Positions 16,018-23,980 of a stretch of DNA of 24,207 bases are shown in pieces. Numbering within the stretch: position 1 is the stretch's first letter; each line of letters begins with the position of its first letter. Below the pieces are notes generated by a model. It was not told the DNA's origin, ran no database searches, and saw nothing but the letters and a program-made list of their open reading frames with translations. Source of the DNA: Bacteroidales bacterium UBA5371 (lineage in GTDB: Bacteria; Bacteroidota; Bacteroidia; Bacteroidales; P3); assembly GCA_002407855.1 (NCBI GenBank), contig DHPF01000008.1:3010-27216 (forward strand). The letters are read 5' to 3'. The position numbers were made by a program, and so were the translations under genes.

Positions 16018-17964
16018 TTAATTTAATTCTTTATCCACTGCTTTTTGAATCAATTCTGCAAAAGCATCTATTTTCATAACTCCTAAATCGCCTTCACCAT
16101 GCTTACGAACAGAAACTGTTTCTTCTTTTTCCTCATTTTCACCAACTATAAGCATATAAGGAATCTTAGATATTTCAGCATCTCTAATCTTCTTGCCTGT
16201 CTTTTCATTCCTATCATCTATCGTTCCTCTTAGGTCAAAACGAGCCAGCAAAGATAATACTTTTTTTGAATATGACTCAAATTTTTCACTAATTGGTAAA
16301 ATAATAAATTGTTCTGGGGTTAGCCAAAGAGGGAATTTACCTCCTGTATGCTCAATTAAAACCGCAACAAAACGTTCCATAGAACCAAAAGGAGCTCTAT
16401 GTATCATAATTGGACGATGCTTTTGATTGTCCGCACCAGTATATTCCAACTCAAAACGTTCTGGTAAGTTATAATCCACCTGAATTGTTCCTAATTGCCA
16501 CTTTCTTCCTATGGCGTCTCTAACCATAAAGTCGAGCTTAGGTCCATAAAAAGCAGCTTCGCCAATAACAGTAGTGGTTGTTAAGCCTCTTTCTTCGGAA
16601 GCTTCAACAATAGCTCTTTCGGCTTTGTTCCATATTTCATCAGAGCCTATATACTTTTCCTTGTTATTAGGGTCTCGTAAAGAAATCTGTGCAGTGAAGT
16701 TCTCAAATTTAAGAGTTTTAAAGATGTAAAGCACAATGTCAATTACCTTACAAAACTCTTCTTTTAATTGTTCAGGAGTACAAAATATATGTGCATCATC
16801 CTGCGTAAAAGAACGCACCCTTGTCAATCCGTGCAACTCACCACTTTGTTCGTAGCGATAAACCGTACCAAACTCAGCCAAACGATAAGGTAAATCTTTG
16901 TAGGAATGAGGTTTTGCCTTGTAAATCTCAACATGATGAGGGCAATTCATAGGTTTAAGGAAATACTCCTCACCCTCAAAAGGTGTGGTTATGGTTCTGA
17001 AAGAGTCTTGTCCGTATTTCTGATAATGTCCTGAGCATTTATACAAACTAACATCTCCAATATGAGGAGTAATTACTTGTTGGTAACCATAGTCTTTTTG
17101 AACCCTTTTAAGGAAGTTCTCAAGCCTTTCTCTCAGTGCAGCACCTTTTGGCAACCACATAGGAAGTCCTTGCCCAACATTAGAAGAGAACATAAACAAT
17201 TCTAATTCCTTCCCCAATTTACGATGATCCCTCTTCTTAGCTTCCTCTAACAGAATTAGGTATTCATCAAGCTCTTTTTTCTTAGGAAAAGTTATTCCAT
17301 ATATTCTTGTCAATTGTTTTCTCTTTTCATCTCCTCGCCAATAAGCACCTGCTAATGAAAGAATCTTTACAGCTTTTATTAAAGAAAAATCCGAAAGATG
17401 AGGTCCACGACAAAGATCTGTAAATTTTCCACTTTCATATAATGTAATGGTTCCGTCTTCTAATTCATTAATTAGTTCAACCTTATATGTCTCACCTTTT
17501 TCTGAAAAAAGTTTAATTGCATCTGCCTTGCTAATATCTTGTCTTTGGATTTGGATACCTTGTTTAACTAATTCATGCATTTTAGCCTCAATCTTAGGAA
17601 AGTCTTCTGAGGAAAGCTGAACGTCTCCGAAATCAATATCATAGTAAAATCCATTCTCAATAGCAGGACCAATGCCAAACTTAGCCTGAGGATAAAGTTC
17701 CGAGATTGCCGAAGCCAAAAGGTGAGCAGAACTATGCCAAAAGGTGTCTTTTCCGTCTTGGTCGTTCCATGTGTTTAATTTCACCGAACTATCCTTTTGG
17801 ATTGGACGATTAGCGTCCCAGGTTTCGTTATCAATGTTTGCAGACAAAACATTACGTGCTAAACCTTCGCTAATGCTTTTTGCAATATCCATAGCATTAA
17901 TGCCTTTTTCGTATTGCTTAATTGAGCCATCAGGTAAGGTTATATATATCATATCATTTATCAT
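16018..17964 (-). CDS. thrS: Threonine--tRNA ligase
   Basis: Cytoplasmic class II aminoacyl-tRNA synthetase charging tRNA-Thr, 648 residues, full length. Domains in order: TGS (about 5-66), the editing domain with HSSAH (77-81) and CRGPH (185-189), both metal-site motifs intact so serine mischarging should be edited, the catalytic core with KPMNCPHH (Cys341 the first zinc ligand) and LTRVRSFTQDDAHIF, and the anticodon-binding domain from about 545. ATG 17964 is used; Met5 at 17952 is an alternative start. It is the first gene of the operon, with a TATATTTG promoter box 33 nt upstream. No T-box leader is visible, as expected outside Gram-positives. Confidence 0.97.
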   Translation of the reverse strand: MINDMIYITLPDGSIKQYEKGINAMDIAKSISEGLARNVLSANIDNETWDANRPIQKDSSVKLNTWNDQDGKDTFWHSSAHLLASAISELYPQAKFGIGPAIENGFYYDIDFGDVQLSSEDFPKIEAKMHELVKQGIQIQRQDISKADAIKLFSEKGETYKVELINELEDGTITLYESGKFTDLCRGPHLSDFSLIKAVKILSLAGAYWRGDEKRKQLTRIYGITFPKKKELDEYLILLEEAKKRDHRKLGKELELFMFSSNVGQGLPMWLPKGAALRERLENFLKRVQKDYGYQQVITPHIGDVSLYKCSGHYQKYGQDSFRTITTPFEGEEYFLKPMNCPHHVEIYKAKPHSYKDLPYRLAEFGTVYRYEQSGELHGLTRVRSFTQDDAHIFCTPEQLKEEFCKVIDIVLYIFKTLKFENFTAQISLRDPNNKEKYIGSDEIWNKAERAIVEASEERGLTTTTVIGEAAFYGPKLDFMVRDAIGRKWQLGTIQVDYNLPERFELEYTGADNQKHRPIMIHRAPFGSMERFVAVLIEHTGGKFPLWLTPEQFIILPISEKFESYSKKVLSLLARFDLRGTIDDRNEKTGKKIRDAEISKIPYMLIVGENEEKEETVSVRKHGEGDLGVMKIDAFAELIQKAVDKELN

Positions 17965-17996
17965 AATAAATCTAAAAGTGTTTAAAAAATAATTTG

Positions 17997-18025
17997 CAAA
18001 TATACAAACAAAAAATCATTTTCAA
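17997..18025 (-). promoter_or_regulatory. Promoter of the thrS operon
   Basis: On the minus strand, TTG at 18025-18023, an 18-nt spacer and TATATTTG at 18004-17997 match the Bacteroidota -33/-7 pattern. The expected leader before the thrS ATG is about 25 nt. Confidence 0.6.
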
Positions 18026-18097
18026 GCAAAAAGCCAAAACTAATTAATTCTATTTGCCTTTTATCTTATGTTTTGATTTATAAGTTTAAAGCTTAAT

Positions 18098-18181
18098 AAT
18101 ATTGAAATCAAAAGACAATTTTTTAGAATCAAAAGATAATAAATTAGAATCAAGAGATAATTTTTTAGAATCAAATGACAA
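18098..18181. repeat. 21-bp tandem repeat array, 4 units
   Basis: Four contiguous 21-nt units: 18098-18118, 18119-18139, 18140-18160 and 18161-18181. Units 2-4 share TTAGAATCAA followed by a purine-rich GATAA or GACAA ending; unit 1 reads TTGAAATCAAAAGACAA. Orientation is opposite to the arrays at 12104 and 21475 (core TTAGAATCAAAAGATAA is the reverse complement of TTATCTTTTGATTCTAA). Confidence 0.9.
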
Positions 18182-18232
18182 ATTAATAGGTTTCTATTGC
18201 GAATGTCAATTTTGAGTTAATTTATTAATAGT

Positions 18233-18265
18233 TTTGCATACATTAATTCTATTTTACTACCTTTG
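18233..18265 (+). promoter_or_regulatory. Promoter of lgt-gpmA
   Basis: TTTG at 18233-18236 and TACCTTTG at 18258-18265, 21 nt apart, fit the Bacteroidota -33/-7 consensus. The leader before the lgt ATG would be about 13 nt. Confidence 0.65.
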
Positions 18266-18284
18266 CAAAAAAATATAAAAGTAT

Positions 18285-19157
18285 ATGAATTTATTATCTA
18301 TTGTTTGGAACGCAGATCCAGAATTATTCAATATAGGTTCTTTGTCTATTAGATGGTATGGGGTTTTGTTTGCTCTTGCATTCGTTATTAGTTATTTGCT
18401 TTTAAAAAGAATATTTAAGAAAGAGAATGTATCTATTTATTTCTTAGACAAACTCACCATCTATATCTTTGTTGGACTTTTAGTTGGTTTGAGACTTGGA
18501 CATTGCCTCTTTTACGAGTTTTCCTACTATATTGCTCACCCCATTGAAATGATATTTCCAATAAAAGAAACCGCTGAGGGTTGGAAATTTATTGGTTATC
18601 AAGGCTTGGCTTCTCACGGAGGAGCAATAGGAATTCTTATAGCTGTTTTCTTCTATTGCAAATCAACAAAACTTCCTTATTTATGGGTAATAGATAGATT
18701 GGTTATAGCCATTTGCTTTGCAGGAGCAGCCGTAAGATTAGGTAACCTTATGAACTCGGAAATTTATGGTGTAGCAACAACGCTTCCTTGGGGATTTATA
18801 TTTGTTAGAGACGGACAAACAATTCCTGCTCACCCAACGCAAATTTATGAAGCCCTTTCATATATTCTATTAGGTATTTGTCTATACTACTATTTTATGA
18901 AAAGGAAGACAGCTCCCCGTCAAGGCTTTATATTTGGTATTTTCCTAATAGGGCTATTTACGGCAAGGTTCTTAATAGAGTTTTTGAAAAATTCACAAGA
19001 GGAGTGGGAGGATGCAATGACTCTCAACATGGGACAATGGTTGAGTGTGCCGTTTATTATAACAGGCATCATAGTGTTAATATTGTCAATGAAATATCAG
19101 TTAGGCAATAAATTAGATTTAACAAAACTCGTTCAGAAAGAAAAGAGTAAGAAATAG
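18285..19157 (+). CDS. lgt: Prolipoprotein diacylglyceryl transferase
   Basis: Lgt is an inner-membrane enzyme that moves diacylglyceryl from phosphatidylglycerol to the lipobox cysteine of prolipoproteins, the first step of lipoprotein maturation. The 290 residues hold about seven hydrophobic segments. Motifs seen: SIRWYGVLFA (21-30), LASHGG (108-113), the Lgt signature RLGNLMNSEIYG (151-162), HPTQIYE (183-189) and, near the C-terminus, ARFLIEFLKNSQ, where the second essential arginine lies. The ATG at 18285 is the only start consistent with the promoter. gpmA follows after 28 nt and is probably co-transcribed. Confidence 0.96.
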   Translation: MNLLSIVWNADPELFNIGSLSIRWYGVLFALAFVISYLLLKRIFKKENVSIYFLDKLTIYIFVGLLVGLRLGHCLFYEFSYYIAHPIEMIFPIKETAEGWKFIGYQGLASHGGAIGILIAVFFYCKSTKLPYLWVIDRLVIAICFAGAAVRLGNLMNSEIYGVATTLPWGFIFVRDGQTIPAHPTQIYEALSYILLGICLYYYFMKRKTAPRQGFIFGIFLIGLFTARFLIEFLKNSQEEWEDAMTLNMGQWLSVPFIITGIIVLILSMKYQLGNKLDLTKLVQKEKSKK

Positions 19158-19185
19158 AAATTTAAAAAATTAAAATAGAAAAGCA

Positions 19186-19932
19186 ATGAAGAAATTGATT
19201 TTAGTTCGTCACGGAGAGAGCCAGTGGAATAAGTTGAACTTATTTACAGGTTGGACAGATGTAGATTTATCGGAAAAAGGTATCCAAGAGTCTTTTGAGG
19301 CAGGTAAAGCACTAAAAGCAGAAGGCTTTAAGCCAGAAATTTGTTTTACATCCTATTTAAAAAGAGCTGTAAAAACACTTAATAATATTTTAGATGCTAT
19401 GGATATGGACTATCTCCCAGTTGAGAAGTCGTGGCGTTTGAATGAGAAGCATTATGGTGCACTTCAAGGGCTCAACAAATCACAAACCGCAGAGAAATAT
19501 GGGGAAGACCAAGTGCTTTTATGGAGAAGGGGCTTTGCCATTCAGTCTCCTGCATTGGAGCCTAACGATGAACGCTCACCATATTTGGATTATAGGTATA
19601 ATAACGTTGATAAAAAGGATTTGCCTCTAACTGAGTCTTTGAAAGATTGTATAGACAGACTTATGCCATACTTTAACAACAATATATTAAAAGCTTTTGA
19701 AACACATAATGAGGTTTTGGTTGTGGCACATGGCAATTCTCTAAGAGGAATAGTTAAAACCATCAAACAGATGTCTGATGATGAAATTATAGCCTTTAAT
19801 ATCCCAACCGGAATACCTTATGTTTTTGAGTTGAATGATAAATTGGAGTTGGTAAAAGATGAATTTATTGGCGACAAAGAAACAATTAAAAAACTAATGG
19901 AAGCAGTTGCCAATCAAGGTAAGACGAAGTAA
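19186..19932 (+). CDS. gpmA: 2,3-bisphosphoglycerate-dependent phosphoglycerate mutase
   Basis: Cytoplasmic enzyme interconverting 3- and 2-phosphoglycerate in glycolysis and gluconeogenesis. The 248-residue length is standard. LVRHGESQWN holds the phospho-acceptor His9; RLNEKHYGALQGLNK holds the acid/base Glu87; VVAHGNSLRG holds the second His182. The insertion loop with WRRGF and the region PLTESLKDC are as in the dPGM family. It follows lgt by 28 nt on the same strand and is closed by a strong hairpin right after its stop codon. Confidence 0.97.
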   Translation: MKKLILVRHGESQWNKLNLFTGWTDVDLSEKGIQESFEAGKALKAEGFKPEICFTSYLKRAVKTLNNILDAMDMDYLPVEKSWRLNEKHYGALQGLNKSQTAEKYGEDQVLLWRRGFAIQSPALEPNDERSPYLDYRYNNVDKKDLPLTESLKDCIDRLMPYFNNNILKAFETHNEVLVVAHGNSLRGIVKTIKQMSDDEIIAFNIPTGIPYVFELNDKLELVKDEFIGDKETIKKLMEAVANQGKTK

Positions 19933-19938
19933 TTGTAT

Positions 19939-19990
19939 AATAGTAGCAAGAATTATTTATAAATATATACTTGCTACTATTTTTATTTTT
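19939..19990 (+). terminator. Terminator of lgt-gpmA
   Basis: Bases 19939-19950 pair with 19970-19981 (12 bp, no mismatch) around a 19-nt loop, followed by a T-rich tail to 19990. It begins 7 nt after the gpmA stop codon, and its distal arm overlaps the likely -33 region of the metK promoter. Confidence 0.88.
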
Positions 19991-20000
19991 ATTACTTTTG
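19971..20000 (+). promoter_or_regulatory. Promoter of metK
   Basis: TTG at 19971-19973, a 19-nt spacer and TACTTTTG at 19993-20000 fit the Bacteroidota promoter pattern. Transcription would start near 20007, leaving a leader of about 125 nt. A perfect 16-bp palindrome (19996-20011, TTTTGCAATTGCAAAA) overlaps the -7 box and start point. Confidence 0.55.
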
Positions 20001-20011
20001 CAATTGCAAAA

Positions 20012-20063
20012 TGTGGAAAGATTTGAATTGATTGCAACCACACAAAAAAATGCTAAAACATTT
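20012..20063 (+). ncRNA. SAM-II-like riboswitch candidate in the metK leader
   Basis: Stem P1 pairs TGTGG (20012-20016) with CCACA (20038-20042). Its loop contains GATTTG (20020-20025) and ends in TTGCAA (20032-20037), and GCTAAAA follows at 20052-20058; these blocks recall the SAM-II class. A pseudoknot is possible in the SAM-II geometry: ATT (20031-20033) with AAT (20049-20051), and AATTG (20026-20030) with CATTT (20059-20063, one mismatch), with GCTAAAA as the bridging loop. Position ahead of the SAM synthetase gene agrees. The element was recognised by eye from memory of the class; the loop is 1-2 nt longer than examples I recall. Confidence 0.6.
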
Positions 20064-20131
20064 TTGATTATATCAATTCTTATTTTCCATTTTGTTAGTA
20101 AAAACATTTAATAACTTAAAGACAAAACAAA

Positions 20132-21406
20132 ATGGCTTATTTTTTTACCTCTGAATCAGTTTCAGAAGGACATCCAGACAAAGTATCAGACCAAATTTCA
20201 GATGCACTATTAGACGAGTTCCTTCGTAAAGACCCTAACTCAAAAGTAGCGTGCGAAACATTAGTTACAACGGGCTTAGTTGTTTTAAGCGGAGAAGTAA
20301 AGTGTAATGGATATATTGATGTTCAAGATACAGCACGAAAGGTTATCCATAACATAGGATACACAAAAGGAGAATATATGTTTGAAAGTAATTCGTGCGG
20401 AGTTATCTCCACAATTCACGAACAATCCTCAGACATAAATCAAGGAGTTGAAAGAGCAAAACCAGAAGACCAAGGAGCTGGCGACCAAGGAATGATGTTT
20501 GGTTATGCATGTAGCGAAACAGAAGACTATATGCCTTTATCTCTTATTCTTTCTCACCAATTAGTTGCAGAACTTGCAGAAATCCGTAGAGAAGGAAAGC
20601 AAATGAAATACTTGCGTCCTGATAGCAAGTCCCAGGTTACAATAGAATTTGATGACAAGAATAAACCTATTGCCATAAACACAATAGTAGTTTCAACACA
20701 ACACGATGACTTTGATAAGGATGACAAAAAGATGTTAGCGAAAATCCATAAGGACGTGAAAGATATTCTTATCCCGAGAGTAATTGCAAAACAAAAACGT
20801 AAAGATGTTAAAGATCTTTTCAAAAAGAACTATAAACTTTATGTGAATCCAACTGGTAAGTTTGTAATTGGAGGACCTCATGGCGACACAGGGCTAACCG
20901 GCAGAAAGATTATTGTTGATACCTATGGCGGACGAGGAGCTCACGGCGGTGGTGCTTTTTCTGGGAAAGATGCATCCAAAGTTGATAGAAGTGCAGCTTA
21001 TGCAGCAAGGCATATTGCAAAGAATATGGTAGCGGCAGGCATTTGCGAAGAGGTGTTGGTTCAAGTAGCTTATGCCATTGGTGTAGCTGAACCAGTAGGG
21101 CTTTATGTTAATACCTTCAATACAGCAATAATTAAAGACAAAAAAGGCAAACCTCTTACCGATGGAGCAATTGCAGAAAAGATAAATGAGATTTTTGACC
21201 TTCGTCCTTACTCTATCATAAAATATTTTGGCTTAAAGAACCCGATTTTCTTACCAACAGCCAAATATGGACATTTTGGAAGAACACCATATAAGGACAA
21301 AGTGAAAGTATTTGAAAATGGGAAGGAAAAACAAAAGACAGTAGAATTTTATACTTGGGAGAAATTGGATTATGTAGATAAGATAAAAAAAGCATTCGCT
21401 AAGTAA
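20132..21406 (+). CDS. metK: S-adenosylmethionine synthetase
   Basis: MetK makes S-adenosylmethionine from methionine and ATP in the cytoplasm. At 424 residues it is longer than the E. coli enzyme (384), as usual in Bacteroidota. Seen are the N-terminal FTSESVSEGHPDK (5-17), GAGDQGMMFGYA (115-126, ATP-binding signature) and the P-loop-like GGGAFSGKD (272-280). The ATG at 20132 is confirmed by MAYFFTSESVSEGHPDK; no Shine-Dalgarno is evident. Transcribed alone: its own promoter, a leader with a riboswitch candidate, and a hairpin terminator 30 nt after the stop. A product-sensing leader would give end-product control. Confidence 0.98.
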   Translation: MAYFFTSESVSEGHPDKVSDQISDALLDEFLRKDPNSKVACETLVTTGLVVLSGEVKCNGYIDVQDTARKVIHNIGYTKGEYMFESNSCGVISTIHEQSSDINQGVERAKPEDQGAGDQGMMFGYACSETEDYMPLSLILSHQLVAELAEIRREGKQMKYLRPDSKSQVTIEFDDKNKPIAINTIVVSTQHDDFDKDDKKMLAKIHKDVKDILIPRVIAKQKRKDVKDLFKKNYKLYVNPTGKFVIGGPHGDTGLTGRKIIVDTYGGRGAHGGGAFSGKDASKVDRSAAYAARHIAKNMVAAGICEEVLVQVAYAIGVAEPVGLYVNTFNTAIIKDKKGKPLTDGAIAEKINEIFDLRPYSIIKYFGLKNPIFLPTAKYGHFGRTPYKDKVKVFENGKEKQKTVEFYTWEKLDYVDKIKKAFAK

Positions 21407-21436
21407 AGGCTAATAAACTTTAAAGATAATCACTTA

Positions 21437-21476
21437 AATAAGAGGTAGAGGTTTTATTTCTGCCTCTTATTTTTTT
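21437..21476 (+). terminator. Terminator of metK
   Basis: Bases 21437-21449 pair with 21459-21471 (13 bp including one G-T pair) around a 9-nt loop, followed by T residues to 21476. Confidence 0.88.
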
Positions 21477-21537
21477 GTCTTTTGATTTTAATAAATTGTC
21501 TTTTGATTTCAGTAAATTATCTTTTGATTCTAATTTT
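21475..21537. repeat. 21-bp tandem repeat array, 3 units
   Basis: Units at 21475-21495, 21496-21516 and 21517-21537. All share TCTTTTGATT; the ends vary (TTAATAAA, TCAGTAAA, CTAATTTT). It begins in the T-tail of the metK terminator and lies upstream of clpB. Confidence 0.9.
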
Positions 21538-21614
21538 TTCTTTCTTTATTTCATATATGTTTTATTAATATGACTTTTTGTCAGAATATTGATTTGGGCA
21601 AGGTTATTGATTTA

Positions 21615-21637
21615 TTGTTATCAGAAAATGATAATAA
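21615..21637 (+). promoter_or_regulatory. AU-rich hairpin in clpB leader
   Basis: TTGTTATC (21615-21622) can pair with GATAATAA (21630-21637), 8 bp including one G-T pair, around a 7-nt loop, 19 nt before the ATG. Such weak AU hairpins can act as thermosensors in heat-shock genes, but this one does not cover a Shine-Dalgarno site, and in AT-rich DNA it may be chance. No CIRCE element is seen. Confidence 0.25.
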
Positions 21638-21656
21638 AAGATAAAATTTTAAATAT

Positions 21657-23807
21657 ATGGAAACAAATAAAAAAAATCAAAGATTAGACCAGTTGAATCG
21701 CTATGCAAGGAATTTGAATTCTGAGGCAAAGAAAGGAAAGTTAGACCCTGTGATTGGTAGAGATGAAGAGATTAGACGGGTATTGCAAATCCTTTCCAGA
21801 AGAACCAAGAATAATCCTATGCTAATTGGTGAGCCAGGGGTTGGGAAGACTGCTATTGCCGAAGGTATTGCTCAAAGAATAGAAAGAAAAGATGTGCCTG
21901 AAAACTTAAAAGACAAAGAGATTTATTCTTTGGATATGGGTGCGTTGATAGCAGGAGCTAAGTATAAGGGAGAGTTTGAAGAACGTTTGAAGGGCGTGGT
22001 CAATGATGTTATTAATTCAGAGGGAGATGTTATTCTTTTTATAGATGAAATTCACACTTTGGTGGGAGCTGGTGGTGGAGAAGGAGCAATGGATGCTGCA
22101 AATATTCTAAAACCTGCACTTTCTCGAGGAGAACTAAGGGCTATTGGTGCAACAACTCTTAATGAATATCAGAAATATTTTGAAAAAGATAAGGCATTGG
22201 CAAGAAGGTTTCAAACGGTTTTTGTTGATGAGCCAAGCGTTCAAGACACCATTTCAATTTTAAGAGGATTGAAGGAAAAGTATGAAATACATCATAAGGT
22301 TAGAATTAAAGATGCTGCAATTATAGCTGCTGCTGAAATGTCGGCTCGTTACATTACATCACGTTTTTTACCAGATAAAGCTATTGACCTTATTGATGAA
22401 GCTGCTTCAAAGTTAAGAATGGAGATTAACTCTTCGCCAGAGGAGATTGATGAAGTGGATAGACGTTTGCGTCAGTTGGAAATTGAGCGTGCAGCTATTA
22501 GAAAAGAAAAGGACGAAGCAAAAGAAAAGCAATTGACTTCTGAAATTGAAACTCTTTCAAAAGAGAAGGATACTCTTACAACCAAATGGAAAGAGGAGAA
22601 GAACTTGGTTGATGCTATTCAAGATGAGGTTAAAAAGATTGAAACCTATAAGCAAGAGGCTGATTATGCAGAAAGAAGTGGTGATTATGGTAAGGTTGCT
22701 GAGCTTCGTTATGGAAAAATTAAAACAGCTGAGAAAGACTTAGAAGACTATAAAGCCAAACTTCAAAACATTCAAGGTTCAATGGCTTTAATTAAAGAAG
22801 AGGTTGATCAAAATGATATTGCCGATGTAGTTTCGCGTTGGACGGGAATACCAGTTCAGAGAATGATGCAGAGTGAAAAGGAAAAATTGCTTCATTTGGA
22901 AGATGAGTTAAAGAAAAGAGTTGTTGGACAAGACCAGGCTATAACAGCAATAGCCAATGCTGTAAGACGAAGTCGTTCGGGTTTGAGTGATGAAAAACGT
23001 CCAATAGGTTCCTTTGCTTTTTTAGGCTCAACAGGAGTAGGTAAAACAGAACTTGCAAGAGCATTAGCTGAACTATTGTTTGATGATGAGAATTTGATGG
23101 TAAGGATAGATATGAGTGAGTATCAAGAAAGGTTCTCTGTTTCGCGTTTGATTGGAGCACCTCCGGGATATGTGGGTTATGAAGAAAGCGGACAACTTAC
23201 CGAAGCTGTGAGAATGAAACCTTATTCAATAGTTCTTTTAGATGAAATAGAGAAAGCTCATCCTGATGTTTTTAATATTTTGCTTCAGGTTTTGGAAGAT
23301 GGACGTTTGACTGACAACAAAGGACGTGTGATTGACTTTAAGAATACAATAATTATTATGACTTCAAACCTTGGTTCTGAAATCCTTCAAGATGCAATTG
23401 AGAATAGTAAAGGAGATTTTGAAAAGAATTGGCTATTAGCAGAAAAAGAAGTTTTAGAATTATTAAAGAAAACAATTCGTCCAGAGTTTCTTAATAGGAT
23501 TGATGAAATAATAATCTTTAAGCCATTGAGAATTGAGCAAGTAAGAGAGATTGTTCAATTGCAATTAAATAGATTAATAAATCAATTGGCTGAAAAGCAT
23601 ATTAATATATCTTTTACTCCAAAGGCAATAGATTATTTAGCAGACAAAGGCTTCGACCCTTTACTTGGAGCAAGACCAGTCAAAAGAGCAATTCAGAAAC
23701 TCATTATTAATCAGCTTTCAATTGAGCTAATCAAAGGTTCAATCTCACAAGAAGCCAATATAGTAGTAGATGAAGTTGATAATAATTTAGTATTTAAAAC
23801 TGCATAA
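21657..23807 (+). CDS. clpB: ClpB-type AAA+ disaggregase lacking the N-terminal domain
   Basis: A hexameric ATP-driven chaperone that, with DnaK, pulls polypeptides out of aggregates. Residues 20-260 form NBD1: Walker A GEPGVGKT (58-65), pore loop GAKYKGEFEER (100-110, Tyr103), Walker B VILFIDEIH (125-133), arginine finger in ARRF (182-185). Residues about 265-385 form an intact coiled-coil M domain, which marks ClpB rather than ClpA/ClpC/ClpX; no ClpP-binding IGF loop is seen. NBD2 has GSTGVGKT (457-464), GYVG (504-507) and SIVLLDE (524-530), and the C-terminal region LLGARPVKRAIQ. At 716 residues it lacks the usual about 145-residue Clp_N region. A TAA in frame at 21642-21644, only 12 nt upstream of the ATG, rules out an N-terminal extension. 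Single-gene unit with its own terminator. Confidence 0.93.
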   Translation: METNKKNQRLDQLNRYARNLNSEAKKGKLDPVIGRDEEIRRVLQILSRRTKNNPMLIGEPGVGKTAIAEGIAQRIERKDVPENLKDKEIYSLDMGALIAGAKYKGEFEERLKGVVNDVINSEGDVILFIDEIHTLVGAGGGEGAMDAANILKPALSRGELRAIGATTLNEYQKYFEKDKALARRFQTVFVDEPSVQDTISILRGLKEKYEIHHKVRIKDAAIIAAAEMSARYITSRFLPDKAIDLIDEAASKLRMEINSSPEEIDEVDRRLRQLEIERAAIRKEKDEAKEKQLTSEIETLSKEKDTLTTKWKEEKNLVDAIQDEVKKIETYKQEADYAERSGDYGKVAELRYGKIKTAEKDLEDYKAKLQNIQGSMALIKEEVDQNDIADVVSRWTGIPVQRMMQSEKEKLLHLEDELKKRVVGQDQAITAIANAVRRSRSGLSDEKRPIGSFAFLGSTGVGKTELARALAELLFDDENLMVRIDMSEYQERFSVSRLIGAPPGYVGYEESGQLTEAVRMKPYSIVLLDEIEKAHPDVFNILLQVLEDGRLTDNKGRVIDFKNTIIIMTSNLGSEILQDAIENSKGDFEKNWLLAEKEVLELLKKTIRPEFLNRIDEIIIFKPLRIEQVREIVQLQLNRLINQLAEKHINISFTPKAIDYLADKGFDPLLGARPVKRAIQKLIINQLSIELIKGSISQEANIVVDEVDNNLVFKTA

Positions 23808-23827
23808 AACAATAACACCCAAATAAC

Positions 23828-23864
23828 AAAAAAGCTATAATCATTTTTGGTTATAGCTTTTTTT
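23828..23864 (+). terminator. Terminator of clpB
   Basis: Bases 23828-23840 pair with 23851-23863 (13 bp; two further pairs reduce the loop to six bases), flanked by an A-run and a T-run, so it could also work on the opposite strand. It starts 20 nt after the stop codon. Confidence 0.88.
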
Positions 23865-23980
23865 CTTTTGTTGTATATTTCGTTTTGCGGTATATATTAT
23901 GCCGTACTTAATTTATTACTAAAACAAGTTATCCTTTGAATTATTGTTGTAAATGAAATATAGGATTTTAAATCCTTATA

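Larger units (their letters stand above)
17965..18284. other. 320-nt divergent intergenic region
   Basis: Between divergent thrS and lgt. It holds the thrS promoter, then about 70 nt of AT-rich DNA without visible structure, the four-unit 21-bp array at 18098-18181, and the lgt promoter. No open frame in it looks like a gene. Confidence 0.7.

Noticed and set aside
17965..18097. T-box or other leader before thrS
   Set aside because: The leader from the predicted start is only about 25 nt and no T-box sequence is seen.
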